A stretch of DNA of 64,000 bases from Treponema sp. (GCA_017934745.1 JAGBIY010000047.1:1-64000); one strand, 5' to 3'. Shown: positions 16,276-25,759, counted from the first letter of the stretch. Notes: generated from the sequence alone by a model not told the origin. Made by a program: numbers and translations.

Positions 16276-17262
16276 TCAGAGCTTCGCCCTCAAGCTGAAC
16301 GAGCCGCTCCAGAGGCCGTCGTCCCAGATGTTTCTCAAGTCAGCAGATATGCTGAGAGTCGCCTGCATGACGAGGAAGTTAATGCCGACACCGGCGTAAA
16401 GCTGAGGCTGGACGGCATTGAAGTCGAATGCGTTGGAAGTGTACGAACCATAGCCTGACGTCTTGATGTCGGCCAGACCTGAATTTGCGATTACGGTGGC
16501 CGCTTCATTCTTCACTGCCCACGAATACTCGTTGTTGTATTTTGAAACGATTCCACGCAAGCCGAGGAATGGTGTGAAAATCAAAAGATTCTTAGAGACC
16601 TGAGCCTGGAGATACATCGTGTGGACCTTGTAGTCGATTGCAAGCTCCGCATCGTCATTTCCAGCACCAAAGCTTCCCTGATTGTAGAAATACCCGATTC
16701 CAGCCGAGATGCACGGCATTATCACACCTTCCTCCATCAGAGCGTACCTGAAATCCGCACCAATCGTGAAGAAGTCAACGTCAAGGTCGCATCCGAATGC
16801 GTCGGTGGAAAGAGTGCCCGTCTTCATGACCGCTATGTCCACGTCGAACGGGAACAGAACTCCACCGATTCTCAAGTCCGCGGTGAAGACTGGGAAATAA
16901 TAGCTGTCCTTTATGTTTTTGATTTCAAAAATCTCGGCAACAGAGGCAAGGCCGCTCGTGTCGATGTGGGTCACGCCCATGTTGAATCCGCCCCCGAGAT
17001 GTGGAACAGCCGACGGAAAAAGCTTACCGATGTAGGCGTCCGCCCAAACGTTCTGCTGCGTTGCAGCCTGGGGAACAGCGTTCGCCAACTGCTGAGCGAA
17101 GTCCCCCAACCCGTCGTCAATCTTGGAGACAGTCGCGTTGTACTTGTCAATGCTCTCCGTGAATTGTGTCGTGTCGAAAGCGAAATCCCCTGTAGAAGCG
17201 AACACGCCGGCAGAAACGAACACAGCCGAGAAAGTCGCCAAAAACTTCTTGCTGATTTTCAT
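16276..17262 (-). CDS. Secreted protein, probable outer-membrane beta-barrel
   Basis: A 328-residue protein with a Sec signal peptide (KKFLATFSAVFVSAGVFAST, cleavage likely near Ala-Ser-Thr) and alternating hydrophobic/aromatic strands to the C terminus, where it ends SGSFSLRAKL. This fits a small treponemal outer-membrane barrel; I recognise no specific family. ATG 17262 is chosen for AGGAG 5 bases upstream rather than the upstream in-frame codon. It is a single gene with its own terminator, downstream of tRNA-Phe copy 2. Confidence 0.6.
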   Translation of the reverse strand: MKISKKFLATFSAVFVSAGVFASTGDFAFDTTQFTESIDKYNATVSKIDDGLGDFAQQLANAVPQAATQQNVWADAYIGKLFPSAVPHLGGGFNMGVTHIDTSGLASVAEIFEIKNIKDSYYFPVFTADLRIGGVLFPFDVDIAVMKTGTLSTDAFGCDLDVDFFTIGADFRYALMEEGVIMPCISAGIGYFYNQGSFGAGNDDAELAIDYKVHTMYLQAQVSKNLLIFTPFLGLRGIVSKYNNEYSWAVKNEAATVIANSGLADIKTSGYGSYTSNAFDFNAVQPQLYAGVGINFLVMQATLSISADLRNIWDDGLWSGSFSLRAKL

Positions 17263-17297
17263 AAGCACTCCTTGTTGAAATTCAAATACACAAACAC

Positions 17298-17332
17298 AAA
17301 AAAAGCACTCAAACCTTTCGATCTAAGTGCTT
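17298..17332 (-). terminator. Rho-independent terminator after tRNA-Phe copy 2
   Basis: Minus strand GAAGCACTTAGAT-CGAAAGGTT-TGAGTGCTT followed by seven T. Confidence 0.75.
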
Positions 17333-17337
17333 CATTT

Positions 17338-17410
17338 TGCCACCGGTTGGAATCGGACCAACGACACATGGATTTTCAGTCCATTGCTCTACCAACTGAG
17401 CTACAGCGGC
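17338..17410 (-). tRNA. tRNA-Phe (GAA), copy 2
   Basis: All 73 bases are identical to the copy at 3526-3598, including the unusual TCCGATT T loop. About 15 bases 5' of the tRNA (reading into GAAGTGATTGTTATA) are also shared; the rest of the promoter and the terminator differ. Confidence 0.96.
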
Positions 17411-17422
17411 GAAGTGATTGTT

Positions 17423-17451
17423 ATAATAATCGAAACAAACTTTCTTGTCAA
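17423..17451 (-). promoter_or_regulatory. Promoter of tRNA-Phe copy 2
   Basis: Minus strand TTGACA (17446-17451), spacer 17, TATTAT (17423-17428). Confidence 0.8.
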
Positions 17452-17522
17452 CAGTCTCTTTCATTTTTTTTCAAAAAAAACGGAGGCGAAAAAAAACGCC
17501 CCCGTGCAAACAAAAAAGAAAA

Positions 17523-18503
17523 TCAGCGCATTATCGCGAACGCTGTTGACGCGGCATAGCAGACGAGCATGAACGCGCCTTCCCAGCGGAGAATTTTTCT
17601 CTTGGTAAGGGAGAAGACGAACACGACGAGACTGACGAACAGGAGAATCGCCATGTCGTACACGGATGCGGCCACGACCTCGACAGGACGTATCGCGGCG
17701 GACACTCCAAGAATCAAGAGGATGTTGAAAATGTTCGAGCCGACGACGTTTCCAACAGCGAGCGCGACTTCCCCCTTTTTGGCCGCGACAATCGACGTGA
17801 CGAGTTCTGGAAGCGATGTCCCCAACGCGATTATCGTAAGGCCGATGAGGGTCTCAGACATTCCAAAAGCGCGCGCGATCTCCTGCGCGCTGAAGACGAC
17901 AGCCTTTCCGCCACCGACGATGAGCACAAGACCGACAAGGATGAAGACCACGCATTTCCAAAGAGGGATTTTTTCGTCGTCGCCGCTCTCCTCTACAGGG
18001 TGCTTCTTCGCGTCGTAAATCAAGAAAGCGATGTAGCAGACGATGAGCGCGAGCAACACGACAGCCAGCACCCTCGAAACGATGCCCGCGGTCTCCTCCA
18101 TGCCCAACGAAAAGACAGAGCCGCTGAACAACGAGGAAGCGCATGTCGCGAGCAGCAACAAGACGGTCAAGGCGATGGAGAACGGAAAGTCCCTTTTCAC
18201 AATCACATTGTCGACGGGAACAGGATGGATCACCGCGCAGACTCCGAGAACGACCAAAAGGTTGAAGAGATTGGAGCCAATTACGTTCGAGACCGCAATC
18301 TCGTTCGCCCCCTGCAGCGCCGCGGAGGAACTGACGGCGAGTTCCGGCAGGCTCGTCCCTATGGACACGACCGTAAGGCCTATTATGACGCTGCTCACGT
18401 TGAAAATCTTCGCCAAGCCAGAGCTGCCGTCCACAAAAATGTCCGCGCCTTTCACCAACGCCGCGAACGAGACGAGCAAAATCAAAACATAAAGAAAAAC
18501 CAT
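17523..18503 (-). CDS. CaCA-family Na+/Ca2+ (cation) antiporter
   Basis: A 326-residue inner-membrane protein with about ten hydrophobic segments and the two inverted alpha-repeats of the family: IGLTVVSIGTSLPELAVS...VIGSNLFN and IGLTIIALGTSLPELVTS...VVGSNIFN. The GTSLPE acidic residues bind the cation. A charged loop separates the halves. Most similar to YrbG-type exchangers; Ca2+ extrusion is the likely role. ATG 18503 has AGGAG 7 bases upstream. Confidence 0.88.
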   Translation of the reverse strand: MVFLYVLILLVSFAALVKGADIFVDGSSGLAKIFNVSSVIIGLTVVSIGTSLPELAVSSSAALQGANEIAVSNVIGSNLFNLLVVLGVCAVIHPVPVDNVIVKRDFPFSIALTVLLLLATCASSLFSGSVFSLGMEETAGIVSRVLAVVLLALIVCYIAFLIYDAKKHPVEESGDDEKIPLWKCVVFILVGLVLIVGGGKAVVFSAQEIARAFGMSETLIGLTIIALGTSLPELVTSIVAAKKGEVALAVGNVVGSNIFNILLILGVSAAIRPVEVVAASVYDMAILLFVSLVVFVFSLTKRKILRWEGAFMLVCYAASTAFAIMR

Positions 18504-18570
18504 TTTTTCACTCCTGAGAAAGAAACTTAAGGATAACAACAAAAGACAAAAAATTGCAATATCGCCCAAA

Positions 18571-19251
18571 TCAGAAATTCATGTCGATTATGAGCTGCAC
18601 CTCGGTAGTTGTCGTGTTCAGTTTCGTGGCGATGAATTCGACATCCAGCCCCTGCGAATACAAATCCATGACGCTCTGCGAAAGGTCCTTCTTGGCAGTA
18701 ATCGGAGTGGAGGAGAACGTGACGGAAGGGGATGCCGGACTCTGCCCGAAAGACGACGGCGCACCATCAGAGACCTCGGACGTTACCCTGTCAGCGGCAC
18801 CTCCTTTGGACTGGTTCTGCATGTACCGTTCGACAGGGCTTTTCGAGACGGAAAAGTATTGGCTGTTGTCGGCCAAGGCGATTTCCTCCGTCCGCGAAGA
18901 CTCGACCTCAGGAACAGCCTCCAAAGGCAAACGCTCCGACTCCCCATTGATTCGAGGCTGGCTCAAAGCGGACTTGAATTCTTCGGACATGGACTTCTTC
19001 GCCAAATCAGAATTCAAAAGCTCGATTCTCTTCTCCGCATCGGCAAGAATCCCCTTCAGCTCCTTTATCTTCGCGTCGGCCAAATTCAAATCCCGTCCGG
19101 TGTTGCGGTTCATGTCCTCGATCATCCGGTTCAACTCCTCGCGGGTCGAAGCTATTATGTCGTCGGTTGAAAAGAGGGACTTGAATTTCTTCAAGAAGAC
19201 CATCCACATGAATATGTTGAAAAGTGAAATCAAAATCGTCAAATAAATCAT
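18571..19251 (-). CDS. Membrane-anchored coiled-coil protein with C-terminal HTH-like segment
   Basis: A 226-residue protein: one N-terminal membrane helix (residues 1-19), a coiled coil (about 30-95), a long Ser/Pro/Glu-rich linker, and a C-terminal helical piece DLYSQGLDVEFIATKLNTTT that resembles a helix-turn-helix, as in DUF6115/DUF2802-type proteins. I do not know the function. It is 18 bases downstream of the next gene, so the two form a pair. Confidence 0.65.
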   Translation of the reverse strand: MIYLTILISLFNIFMWMVFLKKFKSLFSTDDIIASTREELNRMIEDMNRNTGRDLNLADAKIKELKGILADAEKRIELLNSDLAKKSMSEEFKSALSQPRINGESERLPLEAVPEVESSRTEEIALADNSQYFSVSKSPVERYMQNQSKGGAADRVTSEVSDGAPSSFGQSPASPSVTFSSTPITAKKDLSQSVMDLYSQGLDVEFIATKLNTTTTEVQLIIDMNF

Positions 19252-19269
19252 AAAAACCCGGATTTTATA

Positions 19270-19608
19270 TCAGGTGGAAATGTTGATGTGGTTGCCAAGG
19301 TACGATTCCCTTATCTCGGAAAACTTTTTTCCTGGCTCATCGTCAGGATTCTCCTTTCCATCGCCAGAACCGCCGGAATTCTCAGGCTGCCCATCCCTGC
19401 GCCGCCCGTCCTTGCCGATGACCATCGTCTTGGACTCGTTGTCCGCAGCCTTCGAGACGGTCTTCGCCTTGTCCGCGTTCTGCTGGATAATCCTCGACTC
19501 CTGCAACTGTTGGGCCAAGTGAGGTCCATTCTGCTGATCGGAAGCAACCTTCGCCAAATGCCCCATCTGGGCATAAACCGCTTGTAAATCAATCGGAGCT
19601 ATAGCCAT
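19270..19608 (-). CDS. Small hydrophilic protein, treponemal hypothetical
   Basis: A 112-residue protein with a helical Gln-rich N-terminal half (DLQAVYAQMGHLAKVASDQQ) and a low-complexity Gly/Asp/Lys tail ending GNHINIST. No recognised domain. ATG 19608 is preceded by GGAG (AAAGGAGTGG). Upstream of, and probably co-transcribed with, the coiled-coil membrane protein. Confidence 0.6.
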   Translation of the reverse strand: MAIAPIDLQAVYAQMGHLAKVASDQQNGPHLAQQLQESRIIQQNADKAKTVSKAADNESKTMVIGKDGRRRDGQPENSGGSGDGKENPDDEPGKKFSEIRESYLGNHINIST

Positions 19609-19750
19609 ACTCCACTCCTTTGTCGCTATAGTCTAGCCCCACCCGATTACATTATAAACACCACTGCGGATTTTTCCAACAAAAAAAACGCAGACAAACG
19701 ACGGACACGCCTTTAAAAGAAACGATTCTAGGCGCATCCATTTTAAAACC

Positions 19751-19800
19751 AAAAATCCCGGAATCGGGCGCGAAATCATCCGAACGCCCAAAGCCGGGAT
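19751..19800 (-). terminator. Rho-independent terminator of greA
   Basis: Minus strand ATCCCGGCTTTGGGCG pairs with CGCCCGATTCCGGGAT (one bulge region) followed by TTTTTGG. The rest of 19609-19814 shows no gene. Confidence 0.85.
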
Positions 19801-19814
19801 CCACCAACAAAAAA

Positions 19815-22562
19815 TCAGAACTTCAGCAACGAAATATTCTTGACCGTGTAGTCGTAGTTGTTGTCGTTGATTTTGAACGTAAGCCTCTCGCCAAGCTTGC
19901 TGTCGAGTATGTGCGTTCCGAACGGCGACATGTACGAAAGGACACCGTTCTCAGGATCAGACTCCCACGGTCCAAGGATAGTGTACTTCTCATCCTTGCC
20001 GTTTTCGTTGTTCGTGAGGACGACCTCCGTTCCGAACGAGACGTAAGAAGCGGTGGCCGTAGTCGGATCGAATATGACGGCGCGCGCGAGCTCCTCCTGA
20101 AGGCGTTTGAGGTCGACACCGAGCTTGTGCTGCGCCTCTTTCGCCGCGATGTACTCGGCGTTCTCCTTCAAGTCGCCCTTCTCCTTCGCCTCCGCGACTT
20201 CCTTTGCGATGGCCAAGGTGTCCACAGTCCGCATCTTCTCCTCCAAAGCGCGCTTCTCGTCGAGCTTCTTCTTCGTGACGAGCATTCCCTTCGGAGCGGA
20301 ATTCTTCTTGTGGTCGTCGTCCGTGTGGAACTTGTAGTCCGGATACTTCTCAAGAATCTTGCTTCTGAGCTGGGCCTTGTAGATTCCGTCGAGTTTCGGG
20401 ATGTCGTCCACAATCGTGTACATGTGAGCCATAGTCTCCATGTCCCCCGACATCATGAACGAAGCGTATATGCTCTCGCTCTCGCCCTTCGCAGGCTCGA
20501 AGAGAATCTTGCAGATGTTCGAAATCGACTTTTTGTTGTCCGTCGCGTTCACATGGTTGTCAATCGCCTTGAACGAAAGCGAGATGATGTTGACGAGGGC
20601 GATGAGCTGCTTCTGCTCAGGAATTCCGATTTCCTTGAACCACTCCTCGTCCCTGCACTCGTCGAAGAAGAAGTATATGGAATCCCTGTAGACCCTGTAG
20701 TCGTCGAACGCGGCGCGCGCGAGCTGCTGCACGCGGTCCTTGTGCCCCTTTTCGATGAGGACAAGGAGCATGTCCTTGTCGAGGACCGCCGGGAAAAGCT
20801 TCACATACTGGTCGACCCAATCGCGCAAGTCGAGGATGCATTCCAGGAAATCCTTCCTGAGGGAAGTGTTCTTGGAGTCCTTGAGGGACGCGTACATTTT
20901 CTTCGGATCTTCGATTTTCCTGTATATTGACTCGAACGAGAGCGCGTCCGAATTCTGGATTATGTAGTCGGGGTAAATCTTCTTGAGCACGAGATATGAA
21001 GCCACGATGAACTCGGACATCTTTCCGTCGAACGTGTTGATGTACGACTTGAGATATCCGACGAAGTAGTCGCGCATGTCGACGAAGAACTCGCTCGCGT
21101 TGTCCGCCCCATCGTTGTTGAAATACTTCATCGCGATGTCCACGCGCGGGAAGAAGAGCTTCTGCGCCTTGAACTCGTTGCTGAGCTTCTCCTCAGGAGT
21201 TATAGGAGCGTCCCTGACAGTGTATTCGTTCGCGCTGTTCTTGTCGAAGATGTCGTTGCTCTCGAGGATTTTCTTGGCGGACGTGTTCCACGACGTCCAC
21301 TCGGAAGGCGTCAGAATCGAAGGAACAAGCTCTGCCTTTATCTTCTTTATATCGCAACTGTTTCCAAAACTCCTTATGAGCATCTTGAGGGCCCAAACCT
21401 TGTCCTCTTTTATCTTGGCAGCCAACGCGGCAGGCTTTCTCGCCTTGAGCACGAGGAAATGGTTTTTCGGAAGCGGAGTGAGGCAGGAAACCGCCATCTT
21501 GAGGGAAATCTCGTGGACACCGCAGCGTTTTCCGAAGTTTATCTTGAGGGTGTCCTGCTTGTTCTCGACCCCAGGAATGATCTCCGTTATGATTCCGACC
21601 TTCCAAGTCTTGTGGTAGACATAGTTGTTAACGTCGAACGCGATATGCTTCTCGAAGTCGTCGATCGCGTCGAAGACATTCCTGTAGCTCTGATGGAACC
21701 CCGCATCCCTGATGTACTCTTCGATGTGGCTGTGGTTCTTGTATTTTCTCTCGTAGCAATCGGCGATTTCCTTTCTTGAAACATTGTCCTTAGGATCGAT
21801 GTTGAGGTTGATTTTGAGGATGTCGATGGCGGTGTCCCACTTCTCGTTGTCCTTGTAATACTGGAACAGCTGCATCATCAGCGTCGCGCTCTTGTCGGGA
21901 TTGATGTGCTGGGCGATTTTCTTCTGGAGCAGCTTGAAGAACTCGATGTCGTTGGGGTTGCCCTTCACGAGCTTGTCCCAAATCGCGGTGACCTCGTTGG
22001 TGTTTTTCTGGGAGATGAACCTGAGGATGGCTTTTCTGTAATAGTCGAGAGCCTTAATCGGATCGGTCTCCTCGTAGTGCACGGCGAGAATTTTCGCGGC
22101 GGCAGCCTCCTCGACATCGGCCTTCACGAGCCTCTCGTAGAAGCTCCAAATCTGATCGGCCTTCTCGGACTTCTCGTTCTTGCAGCACTCGATTTGGGTT
22201 CTGAGAGCGAATTTGTTGTTCTCGTCCTCCCTGAGAATGGCATCGCAAAGACTCTCAACGATTGATTCCTTGTGATTGTTTGAAAAGATGTCGACAAGAG
22301 TCTCAAGGGCAGAATAATCAAGGGAGCCTTTCTTTATTCCGAGAATTCCTGAAAGATACAGGGCAACAATGCTGTCCTTCGAATGGGTGAGATGTTCATC
22401 GCAAATCTCTTTGATTTCATCGACGCAATCCTGCTCCTTCGCGGCTTCGACGATGCTGGCAAGCTCCGTCAAATTCGATTTTGTGTAGTTGCTGATTGTG
22501 GTGCGAGTCCATCTCTCCTCTTTCAGCATTTCCTGAACTGATTTTTTGAGTTCCTCAGACAT
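19815..22562 (-). CDS. greA: Oversized transcript cleavage factor GreA (spirochete type)
   Basis: A 915-residue protein. The last 160 residues are a complete GreA: coiled-coil with the acidic tip in GDLKENAEYIAAKE, then the FKBP-like C domain (SYVSFGTEVVL...YTILGPWESDP). The first 750 residues are helical, TPR-like, with no catalytic motif that I recognise. GreA rescues backtracked RNA polymerase; the N-terminal part may be a scaffold. Comparable giant GreA proteins exist in Treponema and Borrelia. A TPR protein gene lies 36 bases upstream and should be in the same operon. Confidence 0.88.
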   Translation of the reverse strand: MSEELKKSVQEMLKEERWTRTTISNYTKSNLTELASIVEAAKEQDCVDEIKEICDEHLTHSKDSIVALYLSGILGIKKGSLDYSALETLVDIFSNNHKESIVESLCDAILREDENNKFALRTQIECCKNEKSEKADQIWSFYERLVKADVEEAAAAKILAVHYEETDPIKALDYYRKAILRFISQKNTNEVTAIWDKLVKGNPNDIEFFKLLQKKIAQHINPDKSATLMMQLFQYYKDNEKWDTAIDILKINLNIDPKDNVSRKEIADCYERKYKNHSHIEEYIRDAGFHQSYRNVFDAIDDFEKHIAFDVNNYVYHKTWKVGIITEIIPGVENKQDTLKINFGKRCGVHEISLKMAVSCLTPLPKNHFLVLKARKPAALAAKIKEDKVWALKMLIRSFGNSCDIKKIKAELVPSILTPSEWTSWNTSAKKILESNDIFDKNSANEYTVRDAPITPEEKLSNEFKAQKLFFPRVDIAMKYFNNDGADNASEFFVDMRDYFVGYLKSYINTFDGKMSEFIVASYLVLKKIYPDYIIQNSDALSFESIYRKIEDPKKMYASLKDSKNTSLRKDFLECILDLRDWVDQYVKLFPAVLDKDMLLVLIEKGHKDRVQQLARAAFDDYRVYRDSIYFFFDECRDEEWFKEIGIPEQKQLIALVNIISLSFKAIDNHVNATDNKKSISNICKILFEPAKGESESIYASFMMSGDMETMAHMYTIVDDIPKLDGIYKAQLRSKILEKYPDYKFHTDDDHKKNSAPKGMLVTKKKLDEKRALEEKMRTVDTLAIAKEVAEAKEKGDLKENAEYIAAKEAQHKLGVDLKRLQEELARAVIFDPTTATASYVSFGTEVVLTNNENGKDEKYTILGPWESDPENGVLSYMSPFGTHILDSKLGERLTFKINDNNYDYTVKNISLLKF

Positions 22563-22598
22563 TTTTATCTCCTGTCGAAAAATGTTTATAAAATGTTT

Positions 22599-23621
22599 TT
22601 ATTTGTTCTTGTAAAGTTTGTAGACTTCTTCATCGAGCACCCGAATCTGAAGTTCGCAATTCTTGATTTCGTTGTTCACATAACCGTCCGGACATCTCGA
22701 ATAGTAGTCGATAAGCCAGAAGTACATGTTTATTATTTTCGGCGTAAGAACCTGCTCATTGTTCGTCGGATCCTTCAGCTCGTTCTCCTTGGCAAAAATG
22801 TCCTGCTTGAGTTTGCTGACTTCCTGCTGCTTGAGCTGACGCTTGACGTTGAAGACACCGTACAGGATTCCATACACAGGAATCCACTCGAGCAGAGCAC
22901 TGCCGGTGTACCCCTTCTCGCGCACCTGCTTTATGAGGCACAGAATCAACTCCGACTCAAGGAAGACGATGTTGATTTTCTGCGCGTCTATGAAGAAGGC
23001 CTCCCTGAAGAGAACCTTCGCGTTCTTCTCCTCGCCGCAAAGCGCGAAACAGTCCGCCATCTCCGCGAGAACTTTGGGAGAAGACGGAAGAAGGGTGTTC
23101 GCCTGCACCAGATGGTTCAAAGCCGTCTCGTACTCACCCAACTCCTTGTAGCAAAGCCCAAGCATACGCTGAATCTCCGCATTCTCCTCCGCATTCTGCT
23201 TTTGGATTCTTGAGCTTGAGGAAAAGCCCCCCTGAGGCAAATCTTCCTTTGACTTGCCCTCAGCCTCCAGATATGCGCCCAACGCCAATGTGAACACACC
23301 TTTCTGCGTGGCGAAGACTGCCCTCGGCTGTATGTTCTTCTCCCTCTCCTCCCTCTCAAGAAGGGTTTTGAAGGACTCCCAACGTGAGACAAGGGCATCC
23401 CCCTTCGACCGGGCCTCGGAAACATTCGAAGCCTGAATCTGGGACACTTTCGTCACATAGTCGGCCCAAAACGAACAGCACCAATGGGCGAAATTGATTT
23501 CCTTGTTCTCAAGGTCGAGCACGAGAGCCTCCGCAAGGATCCTTTTCGCTTCCTGCGCGTCCCCGCTCTCGAGTGATTTGTATGCTTTTTTCAATTCTTC
23601 TTCTGATGATTGGCTGTTCAT
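22599..23621 (-). CDS. TPR-type protein upstream of greA
   Basis: A 340-residue soluble protein with TPR-like helices (EELKKAYKSLESGDAQEAKRILAEAL at the start; RMLGLCYKELGEYETALNHL at about 150-170). There is no signal peptide. The C-terminal 120 residues are helical with aromatic patches and unrecognised. Conserved pairing with greA suggests a role near transcription, but that is inference. An alternative is a general scaffold. Confidence 0.6.
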   Translation of the reverse strand: MNSQSSEEELKKAYKSLESGDAQEAKRILAEALVLDLENKEINFAHWCCSFWADYVTKVSQIQASNVSEARSKGDALVSRWESFKTLLEREEREKNIQPRAVFATQKGVFTLALGAYLEAEGKSKEDLPQGGFSSSSRIQKQNAEENAEIQRMLGLCYKELGEYETALNHLVQANTLLPSSPKVLAEMADCFALCGEEKNAKVLFREAFFIDAQKINIVFLESELILCLIKQVREKGYTGSALLEWIPVYGILYGVFNVKRQLKQQEVSKLKQDIFAKENELKDPTNNEQVLTPKIINMYFWLIDYYSRCPDGYVNNEIKNCELQIRVLDEEVYKLYKNK

Positions 23622-23782
23622 AATGCGTACTTTCTATTATATGAAAAGCACTTTTTTAGTCAATAAATTTGCAAAAACCATAAAAAAATGGGGATAAGTT
23701 TATAAAGTGTTTTAATTATTATGTCAATACCTTTTTAGAAAAAAAATGAAAAATTCCAACATTCATTGAAACAAACCAAATA

Positions 23783-23812
23783 TTTACAAACACGATAGTG
23801 ATTTGATATTAT
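23783..23812 (+). promoter_or_regulatory. rpe promoter, near-leaderless
   Basis: TTTACA (23783-23788), spacer 18, TATTAT (23807-23812) with an extended TGA in front. The -10 ends 9 bases before the ATG at 23822, so transcription should begin within 2-3 bases of it. The remaining 23622-23782 is AT-rich divergent intergenic DNA without other features that I can support. Confidence 0.65.
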
Positions 23813-23821
23813 CTGCGAACA

Positions 23822-24454
23822 ATGAAAAAACGTTTTTTATCACCGTCTCTTCTTTCCGCGGACTTCTCCGATTTGAAATCCGCTCTAAAAAAAATAAAGG
23901 ACTCAGGCTGCGAATTCGTCCACATAGATGTCATGGACGGACATTTCGTCCCTCAAATCACCTATGGGCAACCGGTAGTGAAATCTCTAAGACCGTACAC
24001 GGACCTTTTGTTTGACGTACATCTCATGGTCGAAAGGCCGGAGGAGATGGTCGACTCGTTCGCCGAAGCGGGCGCCGACTACATAACTTTCCATTATGAG
24101 TCGACAGTGCACATACACCGGCTCATCCAGCACATACACGACATCGGGAAGAAAGCCGGCATATCGATTGTCCCGTCCACACCGGTCTCCGCAATTTCAG
24201 AGATTCTCGCGGACGTCGACATGGTTCTGGTCATGACGGTGAACCCCGGATTCGGCGGGCAGAAGCTCATCCCTTCGTGCGTGAAGAAGATTTCGGAACT
24301 AGAGCAGATTAAGTACGAGAACGGATACAAGTACCTGCTGTCTGTGGACGGCGGCGTGAACAACGACACAGTGGAATCGGTCGTCAACGCTGGGGCCGAC
24401 GTGGTAGTCTCAGGCTCCGCTTTTTTCAGCGGCTCGTTCGACTGGGAATATTGA
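23822..24454 (+). CDS. rpe: Ribulose-phosphate 3-epimerase
   Basis: A 210-residue TIM barrel of the pentose-phosphate pathway. Family motifs are present: SPSLLSADFSDL, HIDVMDGHFVPQITYG (metal ligands His and Asp), FDVHLMVERP, MTVNPGFGGQKLIPS and SVDGGVNNDT. It is a few residues shorter than typical and ends soon after SGSAFFSG. No Shine-Dalgarno sequence; a -10 box ends 9 bases upstream. Confidence 0.93.
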   Translation: MKKRFLSPSLLSADFSDLKSALKKIKDSGCEFVHIDVMDGHFVPQITYGQPVVKSLRPYTDLLFDVHLMVERPEEMVDSFAEAGADYITFHYESTVHIHRLIQHIHDIGKKAGISIVPSTPVSAISEILADVDMVLVMTVNPGFGGQKLIPSCVKKISELEQIKYENGYKYLLSVDGGVNNDTVESVVNAGADVVVSGSAFFSGSFDWEY

Positions 24455-24495
24455 AAGGTGTTTCCAGTGTTAAAAAAAGGGAGAGGGGCTGAATT

Positions 24496-25683
24496 TTGAA
24501 GAAGACACCGTTGGAGAAGGCTCTTTACTACTTGAGCCGAAGAAAATTCACAAAATGCCTAGACGAACTCGAATCGTCGGTGGATCTGTACAGGGACAGT
24601 TTCAGCTATTATCTCGTAGGCGGAGTCGCATGCCTTTACTTGAACGACTTCGGAAACGCGAACCTTTACTTCCAAAAAGCAAGGCAGCAGCGGCAGACGG
24701 ACACGACACTCCTCCTCGGTCAGGCCGTTCTCTACCTTAGGCACGGAGACACGAGCCGGGCCACCCAATACTACCTCGACGTCCTCGACTTGGACCACAA
24801 CAACAAAGTCGCAAAGAAGGGATTGGCCTTCATAAGGGAAAAGGGGACATACGAAGAGATATACAGGCTCATAGACAGCAACGCCCTCAAAAGGTTCTAC
24901 CCTCCCCTCGGATTGAACCCGTCGGTGGTGGCAGGTCTTTTCGCCGCAATCCTCATGGCGACCATTGCCATGGTATGCTTTCAGCTTTTCGGCGCGCACT
25001 TCGCGAGGGGAATCATATTCAAGAATTCAGGGAACGGACTGGAAGCTGCGGACTTCTCCATAACGACGGACGAGCTACAAAACGCGGCGCCGCTCCGCAC
25101 GGACGGACAATTCACATACACACTCTCGGAAAGCGAAATAGAGAGGACTTACAAGAACGTCTACAAGCACGCGACGGAACCGTACAAGGGGGACGAATCG
25201 CTGCACAGGACGAACCTCGCCCGTTCGGAAGCAAACCTGATACTCAACTCAAACGCCTCCGAAGTCTTCAAAGTGAAAACACAGGAGATTGTCGACGCGA
25301 TAGAGGCCGACAGGGAGCACGAACCGACTTTCAGCACCATAATCGACAATTTCCAATGCGAGGACGTACTGAGAGACCCGGAGAGGTACGACGGATGCTA
25401 CGTAGTATGGACGGGCATGCTCGCAAGTCCAGAGACAGTGAACGGTGTCTACAAGTGCAAATTCCTCGTATGGGACGACAGCATAGAGAGACTCTTCGGC
25501 AATTTCGACCTTTACTTCCAGAAAGTCCCGGCGACGCCTATTTCAGGCGACAGAATCGTCCAGGTATTGGCGAAGATAAAAGTCGACACAATAAATGGAA
25601 AAAAGAGCATTTCGCTGATAGAGAAATCGAACACGGTGATGCTCAGGAATCAGGAAAAAGTGCAATCGCTGAACCAGAATTGA
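24496..25683 (+). CDS. TPR protein with single membrane helix
   Basis: A 395-residue protein: TPR-like helices (residues 1-125), one membrane helix (about 147-168), and a C-terminal domain of 225 residues with no family I recognise. The orientation is probably TPR inside and C domain in the periplasm. The start is TTG 24496: AGGGG lies 7 bases upstream and no ATG is suitably placed. It follows rpe by 41 bases, probably in one transcript. Confidence 0.65.
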   Translation: MKKTPLEKALYYLSRRKFTKCLDELESSVDLYRDSFSYYLVGGVACLYLNDFGNANLYFQKARQQRQTDTTLLLGQAVLYLRHGDTSRATQYYLDVLDLDHNNKVAKKGLAFIREKGTYEEIYRLIDSNALKRFYPPLGLNPSVVAGLFAAILMATIAMVCFQLFGAHFARGIIFKNSGNGLEAADFSITTDELQNAAPLRTDGQFTYTLSESEIERTYKNVYKHATEPYKGDESLHRTNLARSEANLILNSNASEVFKVKTQEIVDAIEADREHEPTFSTIIDNFQCEDVLRDPERYDGCYVVWTGMLASPETVNGVYKCKFLVWDDSIERLFGNFDLYFQKVPATPISGDRIVQVLAKIKVDTINGKKSISLIEKSNTVMLRNQEKVQSLNQN

Positions 25684-25738
25684 TTTTTTGCGGGGAATAA
25701 CAAAAAATTCATTATTTTTTTGCAGAAAACGAAAAATT

Positions 25739-25759
25739 CGACATAAGTTATTTGTGTCG
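25739..25759. promoter_or_regulatory. Imperfect palindrome upstream of recA, candidate operator
   Basis: CGACATAAGTTATTTGTGTCG: 8 of 10 base pairs match around a central T, with perfect CGACA/TGTCG ends. A second small palindrome CGAA-AAA-TTCG abuts it at 25730-25740. It is 67 bases before the recA ATG. It could be an SOS-type site, but I know no matching treponemal LexA box. Confidence 0.4.
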
